47,774 bases of DNA from Methanococcoides seepicolus (GTDB taxonomy: Archaea; Halobacteriota; Methanosarcinia; Methanosarcinales; Methanosarcinaceae): NCBI RefSeq assembly GCF_023684405.1, contig NZ_JAGSOI010000012.1, positions 1-47,774 on the forward strand, in the 5' to 3' direction. Position numbers and translations under genes: made by a program. Within the stretch, counting starts at the first letter, position 1, and every line of letters begins with the position of its first letter. The notes under the pieces were generated by a model. It had not been told where the DNA came from and ran no database searches. It saw only the letters and a program-made list of their open reading frames with translations. Shown here piece by piece: positions 34,734 to 43,043 of the stretch.

Positions 34734-35240
34734 ATGGTTGAGATGCTTGCATGGGAACACACTTTCAATGAATCTCTGACAATCATAATTTCCATGTATG
34801 GGGACATTTGTTCATATGAAGGTGTGAGTCTACTATATTAGAGTAGTCATGTCCTTTTATAAAACAATTAGTTGAAAGAACAGGAATCAATATTTGGATT
34901 ATCTCAATCATTTTCTATATTTCAGGTTCCGTATATTAATTTTGGGCTTGGCAGAAATAAGTTGAACATCTGGTCCACACTCAATCATATGCGGATGCAA
35001 ATATCTCTTGATGATACGCGCACCTCGATAAAATAGGATTTCCTGAATAATTATGATAGTAATTTTACTGCAACTATTGAATAATTTGTAGATTCCATCT
35101 CGAATTTATACCATTTTGTTTAAAACATGGGTTAAAATTGCAGTTCACCGCATGTATATCAATTGTATTTAATTTTTGTTATACAAATGCAAGCATTTAT
35201 TACCTTTGAATTATTTCCTTATAAATGTAATTATATATTA
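34734..35240. other. Non-coding region, nothing clear
   Basis: About 500 bases without a gene on either strand. The sequence is AT-rich with a TATA-like stretch near 35200-35235 that may serve the gene at 35269. Confidence 0.4.
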
Positions 35241-35268
35241 AAAAAATAAAAGTATTGGAAAATAAAAT
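35241..35268 (+). promoter_or_regulatory. Shared leader in front of gene 35269 (also at 35824-35851)
   Basis: AAAAATAAAA, three variable bases, TTGGAAAATAAAATATG precedes this gene; the same sequence with ATTACTGGAAAATAAAAT precedes the gene at 35852. Only two or three bases differ over 27. The copies end exactly at the ATG, so they probably act as a common promoter or translation signal, or mark a duplicated gene start. Confidence 0.65.
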
Positions 35269-35760
35269 ATGTACTGTAATAAAAATACACCAATCGATCT
35301 CGAGAAGAGAATTGCAACTGCTGAGAACGCAAAGACCACAGAATTGAATGCCCTAATTGAGAATGTTCCTATGCCAGCTGGAATGTGGGAACCTGCAACT
35401 AAGATTACAACGATAACAGCCGAAACTATACTTGGCCGAACCATTGCCGTTTTCATTATAATGGGACTCGCTGACTACACGTTACCTTACTCAATTAAAG
35501 GAAATTGTGCAAATCGGGTAATGGAACGCGGTCTACACTTGGGTGTTGTGACTCCAAAAGACTTCTGCATAGGATGTGGAAAATTCACCCCTAGCTTTGG
35601 TATGGACTATGAAATCGTTGAGGATGTATTGTGTGACGATCCGATAGCACTTGAGATTGCAGATGAATATATCAAATATTTGTTAATGAGTGGTGAATTT
35701 GCAGACCATGTCAATCACTTGAAAGAGGAGGAAGTTTTTCGTAACAGATATGAGAACTAG
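35269..35760 (+). CDS. Hypothetical protein with CxxC motif
   Basis: The 163-residue protein is not recognised. It has a helical N-terminal third, a hydrophobic segment (TILGRTIAVFIIMGLA, perhaps a buried helix), a middle part with FCIGCGK, and an acidic helical C-terminus. One CxxC and two more cysteines (GNCANR, VLCDD) could bind a metal. It shares its leader sequence with the truncated integrase downstream, so the two may be expressed together. No known domain can be named. Confidence 0.55.
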   Translation: MYCNKNTPIDLEKRIATAENAKTTELNALIENVPMPAGMWEPATKITTITAETILGRTIAVFIIMGLADYTLPYSIKGNCANRVMERGLHLGVVTPKDFCIGCGKFTPSFGMDYEIVEDVLCDDPIALEIADEYIKYLLMSGEFADHVNHLKEEEVFRNRYEN

Positions 35761-35851
35761 TGCAAGGGTATGTGACCACCCATAGTGGTTCCATCCTTTT
35801 TCCATCCCATATGTGATAATCACAAAAAATAAAATTACTGGAAAATAAAAT

Positions 35852-36382
35852 ATGCAATTCAATGAAAATAAATCAACAGTTTCTGACTATGAAGCTCTAG
35901 CTAATGAAAAAATCAGTGAATACCTGTCCTTTGCAAATGAATTCGAAAGAAAAATGGAAAACTTTTCACTGTTTCCAGAAGAAGCATTTAGTTCATATGC
36001 AGATGTATTTCCTATATTAGAAGCTGCTAACCAGACTGGTAAAACATTCATCACAATTTTAGCAGATTCTGGTGCCAGAATAAGTGAACTTGAAACACTT
36101 TGTATCAAAGATGTTCAATTTGATGGGGAGCTTGCAAAAATCAATGTTGTTGGAAGTATGAAACCGAAATGGATAAACTTGACTTATAGTAGCCTTATAT
36201 TAAAAGGCTTGTTGCTGATGCATCATCCACTTCATTCGGGTCCAAGTTCGCCTTTATGGATTAACCTGGAAACAGATAGATATGGTGAGACCTTAAGCTC
36301 TGAAGACCTTCGAAACATTGTTGCTGATGCAGGTGAAAAGGCAGCGTGGGGCCAAGAGATTATCCCTTATCTTCTGAGCTAA
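35852..36382 (+). pseudogene. Truncated tyrosine recombinase (XerC/archaeal integrase type)
   Basis: Residues of about 70-170 match the first part of the catalytic domain: FITILADSGARISELETLCI with the first catalytic Arg, then the strand pair VQFDGELAKINVVGS and a helix ending in PSSPLWI. The sequence reaches EIIPYLL, exactly where the HTxRH box (Y-x-LRHTRA) should follow, and then stops. The second Arg, the His and the Tyr nucleophile are all missing, so it cannot recombine DNA. It may be a decayed integrase; a retained DNA-binding fragment is less likely. Confidence 0.75.
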
Positions 36383-36391
36383 TAAAGAATC

Positions 36392-36676
36392 ATGGCTTTT
36401 AACAAACATTTAGATGCCTTCAATCTGTGTACCATTTTGGGTAGATTCAGATGTATCTTTGATTATACCAGATTCTGGAATACTTTGATGGTGTCCGAAA
36501 GTGCAGATGAATCATCTGCACATACCTTCTTATTTTTACAATCGGATTTTCTTCAAAGAGAATTTTTAGAGGGTTTGAAAGTACTATTATATTTGTCCCA
36601 CATGAACGCAGACCTTATCCAAATTAACCCCCACGAACTCACACAATTAGCATTACATCAGAATAAACGCATTTAA
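36392..36676 (+). CDS. Small hypothetical protein, doubtful
   Basis: The frame of 94 residues lies between the truncated integrase and the serine recombinase. It has an ATG, no ribosome binding site and no known motif. Its second half (FLQSDFLQREFLEGLKVLLY, then LIQINPHELTQLAL) looks helical. It may be the remnant of a gene fused or swapped in when the integrase was cut. Coding status is uncertain. Confidence 0.35.
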   Translation: MAFNKHLDAFNLCTILGRFRCIFDYTRFWNTLMVSESADESSAHTFLFLQSDFLQREFLEGLKVLLYLSHMNADLIQINPHELTQLALHQNKRI

Positions 36677-36694
36677 CTGAATGGGGAGATTATT

Positions 36695-37369
36695 ATGAAC
36701 AACTCTGTAGGATATGCAAGAACTTCAACCAAGGGCAAAAAAGGCGAACGTGAACAGAATATCGATACACAGATATTCAAGCTCAAGGAGCTCGGGCTAC
36801 CAACCGAGCACATATTTTTTGATGAAGGTATCAGTGGATCCGTACCCGCTAAGGACAGGAATGGATTCCAGGAACTGATGAAATTTGCACGTGTCAATGA
36901 AATTGACAAACTGTACACATTCGAGATATCAAGACTCGGAAGGACATTCTATGATACATTGATATTATACATGGAACTTGAGCAGGCTGGAATCCATGTC
37001 ATATCATTGTCACCAAATGAAGCATGGACAAAAACTGACGATCCAAATGTTCGAAAGCTCTATGTATCGCTGTTCTCATGGGTTGCCGAGAATGAAAAAC
37101 GTGCACTTAGTGAAAGAATCAAATTGGGTATCGAACGCCATAAAAAAGAGCATGGGTCATGGGGCAAAAATAGAAGAGAAATAAACAGACGCTCTGTAGC
37201 ACAATATCGTTCACGTGGGATGTCCTGGGAAGAAATTGCAAGGAAAATAGATGTCCCAACAAGTACACTACGTGACCATAGGCACAGGTGGGAGAAGGAT
37301 GATCAACTGAAGCGTATAAAAGATGCTGGACATTCGGCGGTTGAGTGTTTCAATGATGGACGTGAATGA
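36695..37369 (+). CDS. Serine recombinase (resolvase/invertase)
   Basis: The catalytic serine lies in VGYARTSTKG (Ser near residue 11). The conserved DEGISGS, the paired-Arg region EISRLGRTFYDTL and a C-terminal helix-turn-helix (GMSWEEIARKIDVPTSTLRDH) complete a small resolvase of 224 residues. ATG 36695 follows GGGGAG. Such enzymes resolve multimers of plasmids or invert DNA. Beside an orc1 replicon, multimer resolution or inversion are the natural candidates. Crossover sites are not identified, though the inverted repeat and iteron-like units just downstream are near enough to serve. Confidence 0.92.
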   Translation: MNNSVGYARTSTKGKKGEREQNIDTQIFKLKELGLPTEHIFFDEGISGSVPAKDRNGFQELMKFARVNEIDKLYTFEISRLGRTFYDTLILYMELEQAGIHVISLSPNEAWTKTDDPNVRKLYVSLFSWVAENEKRALSERIKLGIERHKKEHGSWGKNRREINRRSVAQYRSRGMSWEEIARKIDVPTSTLRDHRHRWEKDDQLKRIKDAGHSAVECFNDGRE

Positions 37370-37584
37370 GTCTTTTAGGAATAGAGTCTGACGGTTGATC
37401 AAGAAATCCTACACGAGTGATTCTAAAGGATATGGGTAACTTCAATTTTGATGTAACAAGAATGAGTTATTATGGCATGAATATTGTAGATTGCATAGAT
37501 ATATAGGTACCAATGTTAAAGTTTACTCCACACGCAAAAATATATTGTAATGAAATCCCCTCGAAAAATGAAAAATATCGAAAA

Positions 37585-37669
37585 ACGCGGTTTACTCCTT
37601 TTTCGCGGTGGTTAGTATATATCTAAAATATGAGGGTTAACCGTGGTGGTTTACAGGTGTAAACCGCGT
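37585..37669. repeat. Inverted repeat around ACGCGGTTTAC
   Basis: ACGCGGTTTAC (37585-37595) and GTAAACCGCGT (37659-37669) are exact inverses 63 bases apart. Related words (gggttaacc, ggtttac) lie between them, and CGAAAAAT/ATTTTTCG flank the pair. It lies about 215 bases after the serine recombinase gene, so it is a candidate recombination or regulatory site. Confidence 0.65.
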
Positions 37670-37713
37670 GGTAATTTTTCGGGTATTTGAGAGTTTAATT
37701 GAATTAAACATGG

Positions 37714-37820
37714 TGAACTTTTCATTTGATATAAATGTCCTGAATATTCAGCCTATATATTTCACCTGAACTTTTCAATTGAGTTATATCATCTGAACTT
37801 TTGAGTCATGTAGTTCAAAC
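37714..37820 (+). repeat. Four iteron-like repeats, 26-27-bp period
   Basis: Units begin at 37714 (TGAACTTTTCA), 37741 (TGAATATTCA), 37767 (TGAACTTTTCA) and 37794 (TGAACTTTTGA). Most units also share an ATAT word in the second half. The even spacing marks them as tandem binding sites. They lie in non-coding DNA between the recombinase and the membrane-protein cluster. Confidence 0.65.
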
Positions 37821-38261
37821 GTAAGAAAAAGGAAGAAGTAATATTTAGTAGGACAAGCGAGAAAAATCTATAGAAGTGTCTCGTTTGGATAAGGAATCAC
37901 AAAATAGGTTCTCGTTCGTATATGTTTAGAGTTCGTCCTGTTAGTTCAGATGAAAGTTTGTTCTGAATTATAAGGTAATGATTACATTTTACCATCTAGA
38001 GCAGTTTCGTTCAAATTGTCTGCATTCATCTTCTGTCCAATTAGGATGAATATATTTTGAGTTCAGAGAAGGGATGGGAATATACCTCTGTGGAATTATT
38101 TTTGCACCCCATTCTATCACCGTCTTTCTTCGAGATTCGACTTCATTAAAAGAGTCGTTAAAATTATAAAGCATGAAAACTCCAATTTTATTCCGCTTAT
38201 AATCAACCAGCTAATATTAGGTACTCTAATATTTGTCATACTACACCAACCGTGAAAGAAA
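37821..38261. other. Mostly non-coding region with one doubtful minus-strand ORF
   Basis: A minus-strand frame at 37989-38174 (61 codons) contains WGAKIIPQRYIPIPSLNSKY and ends in NWTEDECRQFERNCSRW, which looks like the end of a real protein, but I see no start signals or known family. The rest has no gene. The word gttcagatgaaagtttgttct near 37940 resembles one near 21575. Confidence 0.35.
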
Positions 38262-38684
38262 TCACATGGTTTCCTCACAAGTGATGCCAAAATCTCCGCT
38301 TTCATTATATATCTCAAAAACGACCGTGTTTACACGATGAGGGACTGTACTATGATTGACCGAAATATTTTCAGATTCAAAGTAAAAATCCCACTCATTC
38401 GATGGTTTATTTCTACGTGGGTTTGAGGTTAATGGTACTATTTTTGGCTTTTCTATACGAATTACTTGATCAGCATCAAGTTGATAAAGTTCCCCCATGT
38501 ACAAATCATCATTTGAATCAATTATCTTAAGTGTTGCATTATGTGGATATTCATCATAATTTCTGATTATACAAAGTGGGGATATGCTATCGGTTGTGTC
38601 CGCGATATAATAATACAGATGGGGGAACAGGAAGTATGTCAATACCAATATGAGAATTATACCCAATCCTTTTATGTATCTCAT
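38262..38684 (-). CDS. Membrane-anchored extracytoplasmic protein, paralogue of 42547
   Basis: The 140-residue protein has one N-terminal membrane helix (residues of about 7-28) and a soluble domain outside the cell with several Asn-X-Ser/Thr sites. Its pattern DEYPHNATLKIIDSNDDLYM followed by LDADQVIRIEKP repeats that of the gene at 42547 (DEHPHDASIEI...GSIYVNKTFSLGAGERIRV), so the two are paralogues with an Ig-like beta domain. The C-terminal VNTVVFEIYNESG also matches. Function unknown. Confidence 0.65.
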   Translation of the reverse strand: MRYIKGLGIILILVLTYFLFPHLYYYIADTTDSISPLCIIRNYDEYPHNATLKIIDSNDDLYMGELYQLDADQVIRIEKPKIVPLTSNPRRNKPSNEWDFYFESENISVNHSTVPHRVNTVVFEIYNESGDFGITCEETM

Positions 38685-38882
38685 TTGTTATCTCCCTTAT
38701 ATTCACAAGCTTGTAAAATATATTGGGAGGTGTCACTACATAAAGACATTGGGTAATAATTCTATCAATTATGGATATTATTTGTGAAGTTTTAGTATAG
38801 AGTTAGTTAATATAGGCTCTGTAGAAATCCTCAACCAAGCTAAACACACAACCTTGACAGTCTTAGGTTGTGTCGATTCGAC
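38685..38882. other. Short spacer
   Basis: AT-rich spacer between the beta-domain protein and the truncated paralogue. No feature seen. Confidence 0.3.
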
Positions 38883-39032
38883 TCAAGAAACAGTTGAATC
38901 CATAGAATACCTCATTAAAACCGTGGAAGGGTTTTCGTCCAGCAAAGTAATGGAATACTTGGGATTCTTGATAGCTTCTTTAACCTTTTCCAAATATTCT
39001 GCTTTTTCATTTCCAGATAGTTCTATTTTCAT
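38883..39032 (-). pseudogene. Truncated copy of the multi-pass family found at 40785 and 42059
   Basis: The 49-residue frame starts at ATG 39032, directly after the stop of the gene upstream. It reads MKIELSGNEKAEYLEKVKEA followed by IKNPKYSI, the same soluble N-terminus as the genes at 41333 (MELKQSADKKTEYLDRIKAA) and 42541. After KYSI the membrane part is replaced by unrelated residues and a stop. It is a partial duplicate that keeps only the cytoplasmic head. Confidence 0.75.
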
Positions 39033-39794
39033 TTATGTAGATTCTCCAATTATCTTATTGTAATGTCTGATATACAAGATACCCAGGATAGGCATCAATA
39101 GGAAAAATCCCATATATGATATGTTAAAGAATATTTTAACCCAGAAAAATTTAATCATATTCTCATCGATTAATCCCAGACCCATTTGAACTACCTGTAG
39201 AATCACTGGGATAATAGCACAAAGCAATGGCAACAACACAATCAATTTCATTTCCTTTGTAATCTTCATCCTATCATAGCCTACGGAAGGCAGCAAGTAA
39301 ATAAACAGGGTGATGGGAAGAATGATGACATATATTATGATCTGAGGTAATGTGTTATAAGGAAATCCCATATCAAATATTTCACGAGTTATAGGATATA
39401 TTGCAATTTCCACGAGTCTCTGAATTGGAAGCAGCAAGTTATAAATCAACGAATCATGGGGAAATGTAGTTGTCACGATATGAGTATGTCCAATTATAGC
39501 TATTATAGTATGGAACATACCAATAATTAGCAAAGGTATATAGTACAAAACCTTTCTAATATCTCTCCTGTTCTTAACAATATTCTGCCCAATGAAGCTT
39601 ATCGGTACTAAAAACAAGATAAATAATCCCAGTGTCATTACCAATGCATATATATCTAGATCAGACTGGCTTTTTGTCATTATCATTCCAAATATTGTTA
39701 AAATAATAACAGCTACCCATATATGCACTATAAAGAAAAGAAGTGCATCTAACGGTATTTTCGTTCTAACTTTTAAGACAAGATTATCAATCAA
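39033..39794 (-). CDS. Multi-pass membrane protein, unknown function
   Basis: The 253-residue protein has about six membrane helices, starting near residues 15, 47, 83, 155, 185 and 225. The start is TTG 39794, supported by AGGGGGAAT upstream; no ATG is available nearby. There is no recognised transport or enzyme motif. It lies in a minus-strand operon in which stops and starts nearly touch. Confidence 0.65.
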   Translation of the reverse strand: MIDNLVLKVRTKIPLDALLFFIVHIWVAVIILTIFGMIMTKSQSDLDIYALVMTLGLFILFLVPISFIGQNIVKNRRDIRKVLYYIPLLIIGMFHTIIAIIGHTHIVTTTFPHDSLIYNLLLPIQRLVEIAIYPITREIFDMGFPYNTLPQIIIYVIILPITLFIYLLPSVGYDRMKITKEMKLIVLLPLLCAIIPVILQVVQMGLGLIDENMIKFFWVKIFFNISYMGFFLLMPILGILYIRHYNKIIGEST

Positions 39795-39811
39795 ACGTTA
39801 TTCCCCCTGAT

Positions 39812-40351
39812 TCATTTTTGAGATCTTCGTAACACGAAACCCACGCACGCAAAAACAAGTACTAACCAATAGCTTCCAATAAACGGAATCGTATTATCAG
39901 ATCTTGCCGTTGGTACAATCTCACTTTTGTTGGATTTCCCCATTGATTCAAGTTCACTTATTATTTCACCTCTATCGGCAGTAGGATGCTTCCCTGGTTC
40001 ACCGATCGTTACTTTGAATCTGTTTTCAGCTACGTTTATGTCCTGAAGCATCAGTATTACCGATTCACCATTGTAAAATCGAGGTTCATTATTGTTGATA
40101 TACATAGAACCCCTTTCCGTAATTACTTCAATTTCATTCGACGGAAGTGGTCCCATCAGCCATTCGTCTACTTTTATTGTTACTACTGAGTATTTGAAAT
40201 GTTCTTGGACATTGGTTACATTCCCAACAGCGATTCGGTCAGAATCATTGATCTGATATGAGATCATGCCTGCTTCTTGAGTAAATAATGCATGTGCATT
40301 TGTTGCAGCAATCAAAAGTAAAAAGATCGTGAGAATGAATATTTTTTGCAT
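39812..40351 (-). CDS. Secreted, C-terminally anchored surface protein
   Basis: ATG 40351 is preferred over GTG 40360, because AGGTG lies six bases upstream of it. A signal peptide (FILTIFLLLIAATNAHA) is followed by a beta-rich domain with SDRIAVGNVTNV and VVTIKVDEWL, and the C-terminus is a membrane helix ending in RRSQK. The tail has the shape of an archaeal sorting signal, but PFIGS replaces PGF. The start of the mature part (IAVGxVxxV, VxVxxxL.G) resembles small metal-dependent or binding beta-domains seen in archaea. Function unknown. Confidence 0.65.
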   Translation of the reverse strand: MQKIFILTIFLLLIAATNAHALFTQEAGMISYQINDSDRIAVGNVTNVQEHFKYSVVTIKVDEWLMGPLPSNEIEVITERGSMYINNNEPRFYNGESVILMLQDINVAENRFKVTIGEPGKHPTADRGEIISELESMGKSNKSEIVPTARSDNTIPFIGSYWLVLVFACVGFVLRRSQK

Positions 40352-40418
40352 TTTTGACACCTATATTGGCACATATAAGTTTATCTGAATATGAAATTTT
40401 CAATGAACATGATACAGT

Positions 40419-40784
40419 TCAATTATCCACCATTATCAGTATCCCACCAAGCACAATCAAAGATCCTATTGGGATCCATAAAAATCCCATAAAAATGAAT
40501 CCAGCTACACCAGATGCAATAATCACAAGTACGGAATTGCAAATATCTTCCGACAACTTGTACGCTGATATTATCCCAATAATTGCAAGTGCGGTCGATG
40601 AAAATGTATTGATTGCCAATACGGTGATCGGATCAGAGATCCATAATATTTGTTCTACGGAATATCCAATGAACATACCATTGGTAGGTATTATTCCTGT
40701 AAGTGTACCGAATAGCCCTAAACTTATACAAATACCTGAAATTCCACCAATTGCTACTAAGTACCTTCCCCTATTTTCCATCAT
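40419..40784 (-). CDS. Four-helix small membrane protein
   Basis: The 121-residue protein has four membrane helices in a row and a Gly-rich last helix (PIGSLIVLGGILIMV), reminiscent of DUF4064-type small membrane proteins. Its ATG follows the stop codon of the upstream gene without a gap (TAA-ATG-ATG), so translation is coupled. No function can be given. Confidence 0.65.
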   Translation of the reverse strand: MMENRGRYLVAIGGISGICISLGLFGTLTGIIPTNGMFIGYSVEQILWISDPITVLAINTFSSTALAIIGIISAYKLSEDICNSVLVIIASGVAGFIFMGFLWIPIGSLIVLGGILIMVDN

Positions 40785-41333
40785 TTAAATACCCCATATT
40801 AAGTTGGTATATTTGATAAAAAATGCTACAGCTTGTATTATGAAAAGAAGTAATGCGATAGCCAAATATTTTCTTTTTCTAAATGCAACCAAATATCCCA
40901 TAAATACGTGGGCAAATGAGAATGGTAAAAATTCAATGATATTACTGAATGTTGTGGACCATACAATAAGTCTACCAAATTGTTCAAATTGGGAAGTAAG
41001 AATTGTATGTATGGGTGGACCATAAAATATCATAAGTGGATACATCAATAATCCCAATGCTGCAGATGAATATTTATTTCCAGTGTAGTAGCCATAACAA
41101 GCCAATGCGATAAATGGAAATATGAATATATCGAACAACAAAAATGGGCGAAAAATATAGATCAGAGGTCCTATTGTTTTTGACAGTAAACCAATTTCAA
41201 AAAGCACCCATATTAATGCAAATATGAATGGCAATCCCAAGATGACAAATATGGAGTACTTTGGATTCTCGATAGCAGCTTTGATCCGATCTAAATATTC
41301 AGTTTTCTTATCTGCGGATTGCTTTAGTTCCAT
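40785..41333 (-). CDS. Multi-pass membrane protein, paralogue of 42059
   Basis: The 182-residue protein opens with a soluble head (MELKQSADKKTEYLDRIKAA) and the segment ENPKYSIFVILGLPFIFAL that leads into about five helices. YGYYTGNKYSSAALGLLMYP and FRKRKYLAIALLLFI are shared, with changes, with the gene at 42059, and the head also with the truncated copy at 38883. These three form a local family. The function is unknown; the basic loop before the last helix suggests the inside of the cell. Confidence 0.7.
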   Translation of the reverse strand: MELKQSADKKTEYLDRIKAAIENPKYSIFVILGLPFIFALIWVLFEIGLLSKTIGPLIYIFRPFLLFDIFIFPFIALACYGYYTGNKYSSAALGLLMYPLMIFYGPPIHTILTSQFEQFGRLIVWSTTFSNIIEFLPFSFAHVFMGYLVAFRKRKYLAIALLLFIIQAVAFFIKYTNLIWGI

Positions 41334-41438
41334 TTGTGTAGAACCCCCATTCTTTGGTTAAATAAAACACAGGAAAGATGTTTGTTCACTTTATCATTCT
41401 TCTTACTGATCTTTGATCTCAATTCTTAGAATTTGTTA

Positions 41439-41708
41439 TCATTTCACAAAAGATTTCAATTCATTCATCTTATGTACATATCCCAGTAGAACAATAAATG
41501 TAGCTCCACCGATTGCCATTAACAAAAGTATACGGTTAATCATCATTTCCCATGTATAAATCTCATGAATATATGAATTGAAAATCAATACGAAATATCC
41601 ACAAAAGATTCCAGTGATAACCATCAAAGCAACCACATGATAATCAAGCTTCTTCAACATCCTTTCTGTAATCATTATTAACATCCATGAAAGCAATTCT
41701 CGCATCAT
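41439..41708 (-). CDS. Small membrane protein
   Basis: The 89-residue frame has two clear membrane helices (VVALMVITGIFCGYFVLIF and ILLLMAIGGATFIVLLGYV) and short charged ends. The true start may be an inner ATG near MLKKLDYH, which would give a more usual N-terminus. No family is recognised. Confidence 0.55.
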   Translation of the reverse strand: MMRELLSWMLIMITERMLKKLDYHVVALMVITGIFCGYFVLIFNSYIHEIYTWEMMINRILLLMAIGGATFIVLLGYVHKMNELKSFVK

Positions 41709-41830
41709 TCAATTCTTTTATTATTATCATATATCTCAAACACAGACAAGATTATTACCAATTAGAGCTATTCATTATATATTTAATTGCAATCCCATCT
41801 TATATATTTATTATGTTACATTAACTCATT

Positions 41831-42007
41831 TCATTTATTTTCTATACTTTGTTTTTTCACAAATCGATATTGAACCAATTAATATCACAGATATCAATGT
41901 AAAGTATAGCAACAATGACTGAAATTATCATTAAACCACCATTGATAAGCATGATAAATTGCTATTATAAGAGGCACTAAACGGTATATTTTTCTAAATA
42001 GTTTCAT
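41831..42007 (-). pseudogene. Frameshifted copy of the 59-aa membrane protein at 45836
   Basis: The start (MKLFRKIYRLVPLIIAIYHA) and NDNFS agree with the intact copy, but one base is lost after AATTTCAGT and a stop follows in the new frame. A second loss of two bases further on restores the frame for the last residues. The DNA of the two copies is alike across the whole gene and its flanks. This is a clear decayed duplicate. Confidence 0.75.
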
Positions 42008-42058
42008 GATGAGTTTCCCAAAATTTCCCTATATTTTCCTTCATTTTAATCCATTGTT

Positions 42059-42541
42059 TTAATCAATGTGACTGACAATTTCCATGAGCTGCAGCACAAA
42101 GATAAGCAATGCAATTGCCAAATATGGCTTTTTCTTGAATGTAAATAATAATCCGATTAGTGAATGGGCAAGTGAATACTTCCAAAACTCATCAATAATC
42201 ATAAATATGTATGACCATTCAAAATATCTCCAAAGTTGGTCGAATTGGAAATTAAGAATTTCATCAATAGGTTTGAAATAAAGGAGCATAAGTGGAATTA
42301 TCAATAGTCCAAATATTGCAGAAGATAGTTTGTTTCCAGTGTAGTAGGCATAGCAAGCCAATGCAACAAGTGGCCCAACAAGTACAATGACCATACCAAA
42401 TAGTCCAAATAATACCCCTAATAACGCAAGTATGAATGGTATTCCCAATATGATGAATATGGAGTATTTTGGATCCTTGATAGCATCTTTGATCCGATCT
42501 AAATATTCGGTATTTTCATTTGCATGTTCTTTTAGTTCCAT
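42059..42541 (-). CDS. Multi-pass membrane protein, paralogue of 40785
   Basis: ATG 42541 follows GAGG within the end of the upstream gene. The 160-residue protein keeps the family head (ANENTEYLDRIKDAIKDPKY) and SIFIILGIPFILAL, then about five helices with YAYYTGNKLSSAIFGLL and FKKKPYLAIALLIF. The stretch between helices differs in length from the paralogue at 40785. It is translationally linked to the beta-domain protein before it, so the two may form a complex. Function unknown. Confidence 0.7.
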   Translation of the reverse strand: MELKEHANENTEYLDRIKDAIKDPKYSIFIILGIPFILALLGVLFGLFGMVIVLVGPLVALACYAYYTGNKLSSAIFGLLIIPLMLLYFKPIDEILNFQFDQLWRYFEWSYIFMIIDEFWKYSLAHSLIGLLFTFKKKPYLAIALLIFVLQLMEIVSHID

Positions 42542-42546
42542 TGTCC

Positions 42547-42981
42547 TCAATCCCAGCTTAAAACATGAACATCAACAACAAATTCACCGCTATCATTGGT
42601 GAGTGTGTAAGTAACCGTATTTCCCCAACTGGATTCAGTGTGAAATGAAACTGAATGATTTTCGGATTTGAAATGATATCCCCATTTAGGTTTGATCATT
42701 TCAGACTTCAGTTTTGGAGGTGTATTCCATTCCAGAGATTGTCTGCCTACCCTGATGCGTTCCCCTGCTCCGAGACTAAATGTTTTATTTACATATATGC
42801 TACCATCGTGTCTCGTAATCTCAATACTTGCATCGTGTGGATGTTCATCTTCGTTGACGATTGTGAAAATTGGTTCACTTGGTCCCGCAAGTAACAATGG
42901 GATTGCATACAATACGATGAATATAAACACTGCTACAATTGCGAATAGAGTAATCTGATTTGGCATTTGATTTTTTGGCAT
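42547..42981 (-). CDS. Membrane-anchored extracytoplasmic protein, paralogue of 38262
   Basis: An N-terminal membrane helix (FAIVAVFIFIVLYAIPLLL) is followed by a beta-rich outer domain of about 105 residues with EHPHDASIEITRHDG and a closing VTYTLTNDSGEFVV. The same layout occurs at 38262. The small Ig-like domain could bind a protein or a sugar. It is followed by the multi-pass paralogue, and the 38262 gene also lies near a copy of that family, so the pair seems to have been duplicated as a unit. Confidence 0.7.
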   Translation of the reverse strand: MPKNQMPNQITLFAIVAVFIFIVLYAIPLLLAGPSEPIFTIVNEDEHPHDASIEITRHDGSIYVNKTFSLGAGERIRVGRQSLEWNTPPKLKSEMIKPKWGYHFKSENHSVSFHTESSWGNTVTYTLTNDSGEFVVDVHVLSWD

Positions 42982-43043
42982 GATACCTCATCTCCCTAAT
43001 TTGTGTACTACGCATTAGTTCCTGAAAATGCCCATTTAGTGAT

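Noticed and set aside
35852-36382. Functional integrase
   Set aside because: The HxxR box, the late His and the Tyr nucleophile are missing; the frame ends just before them.
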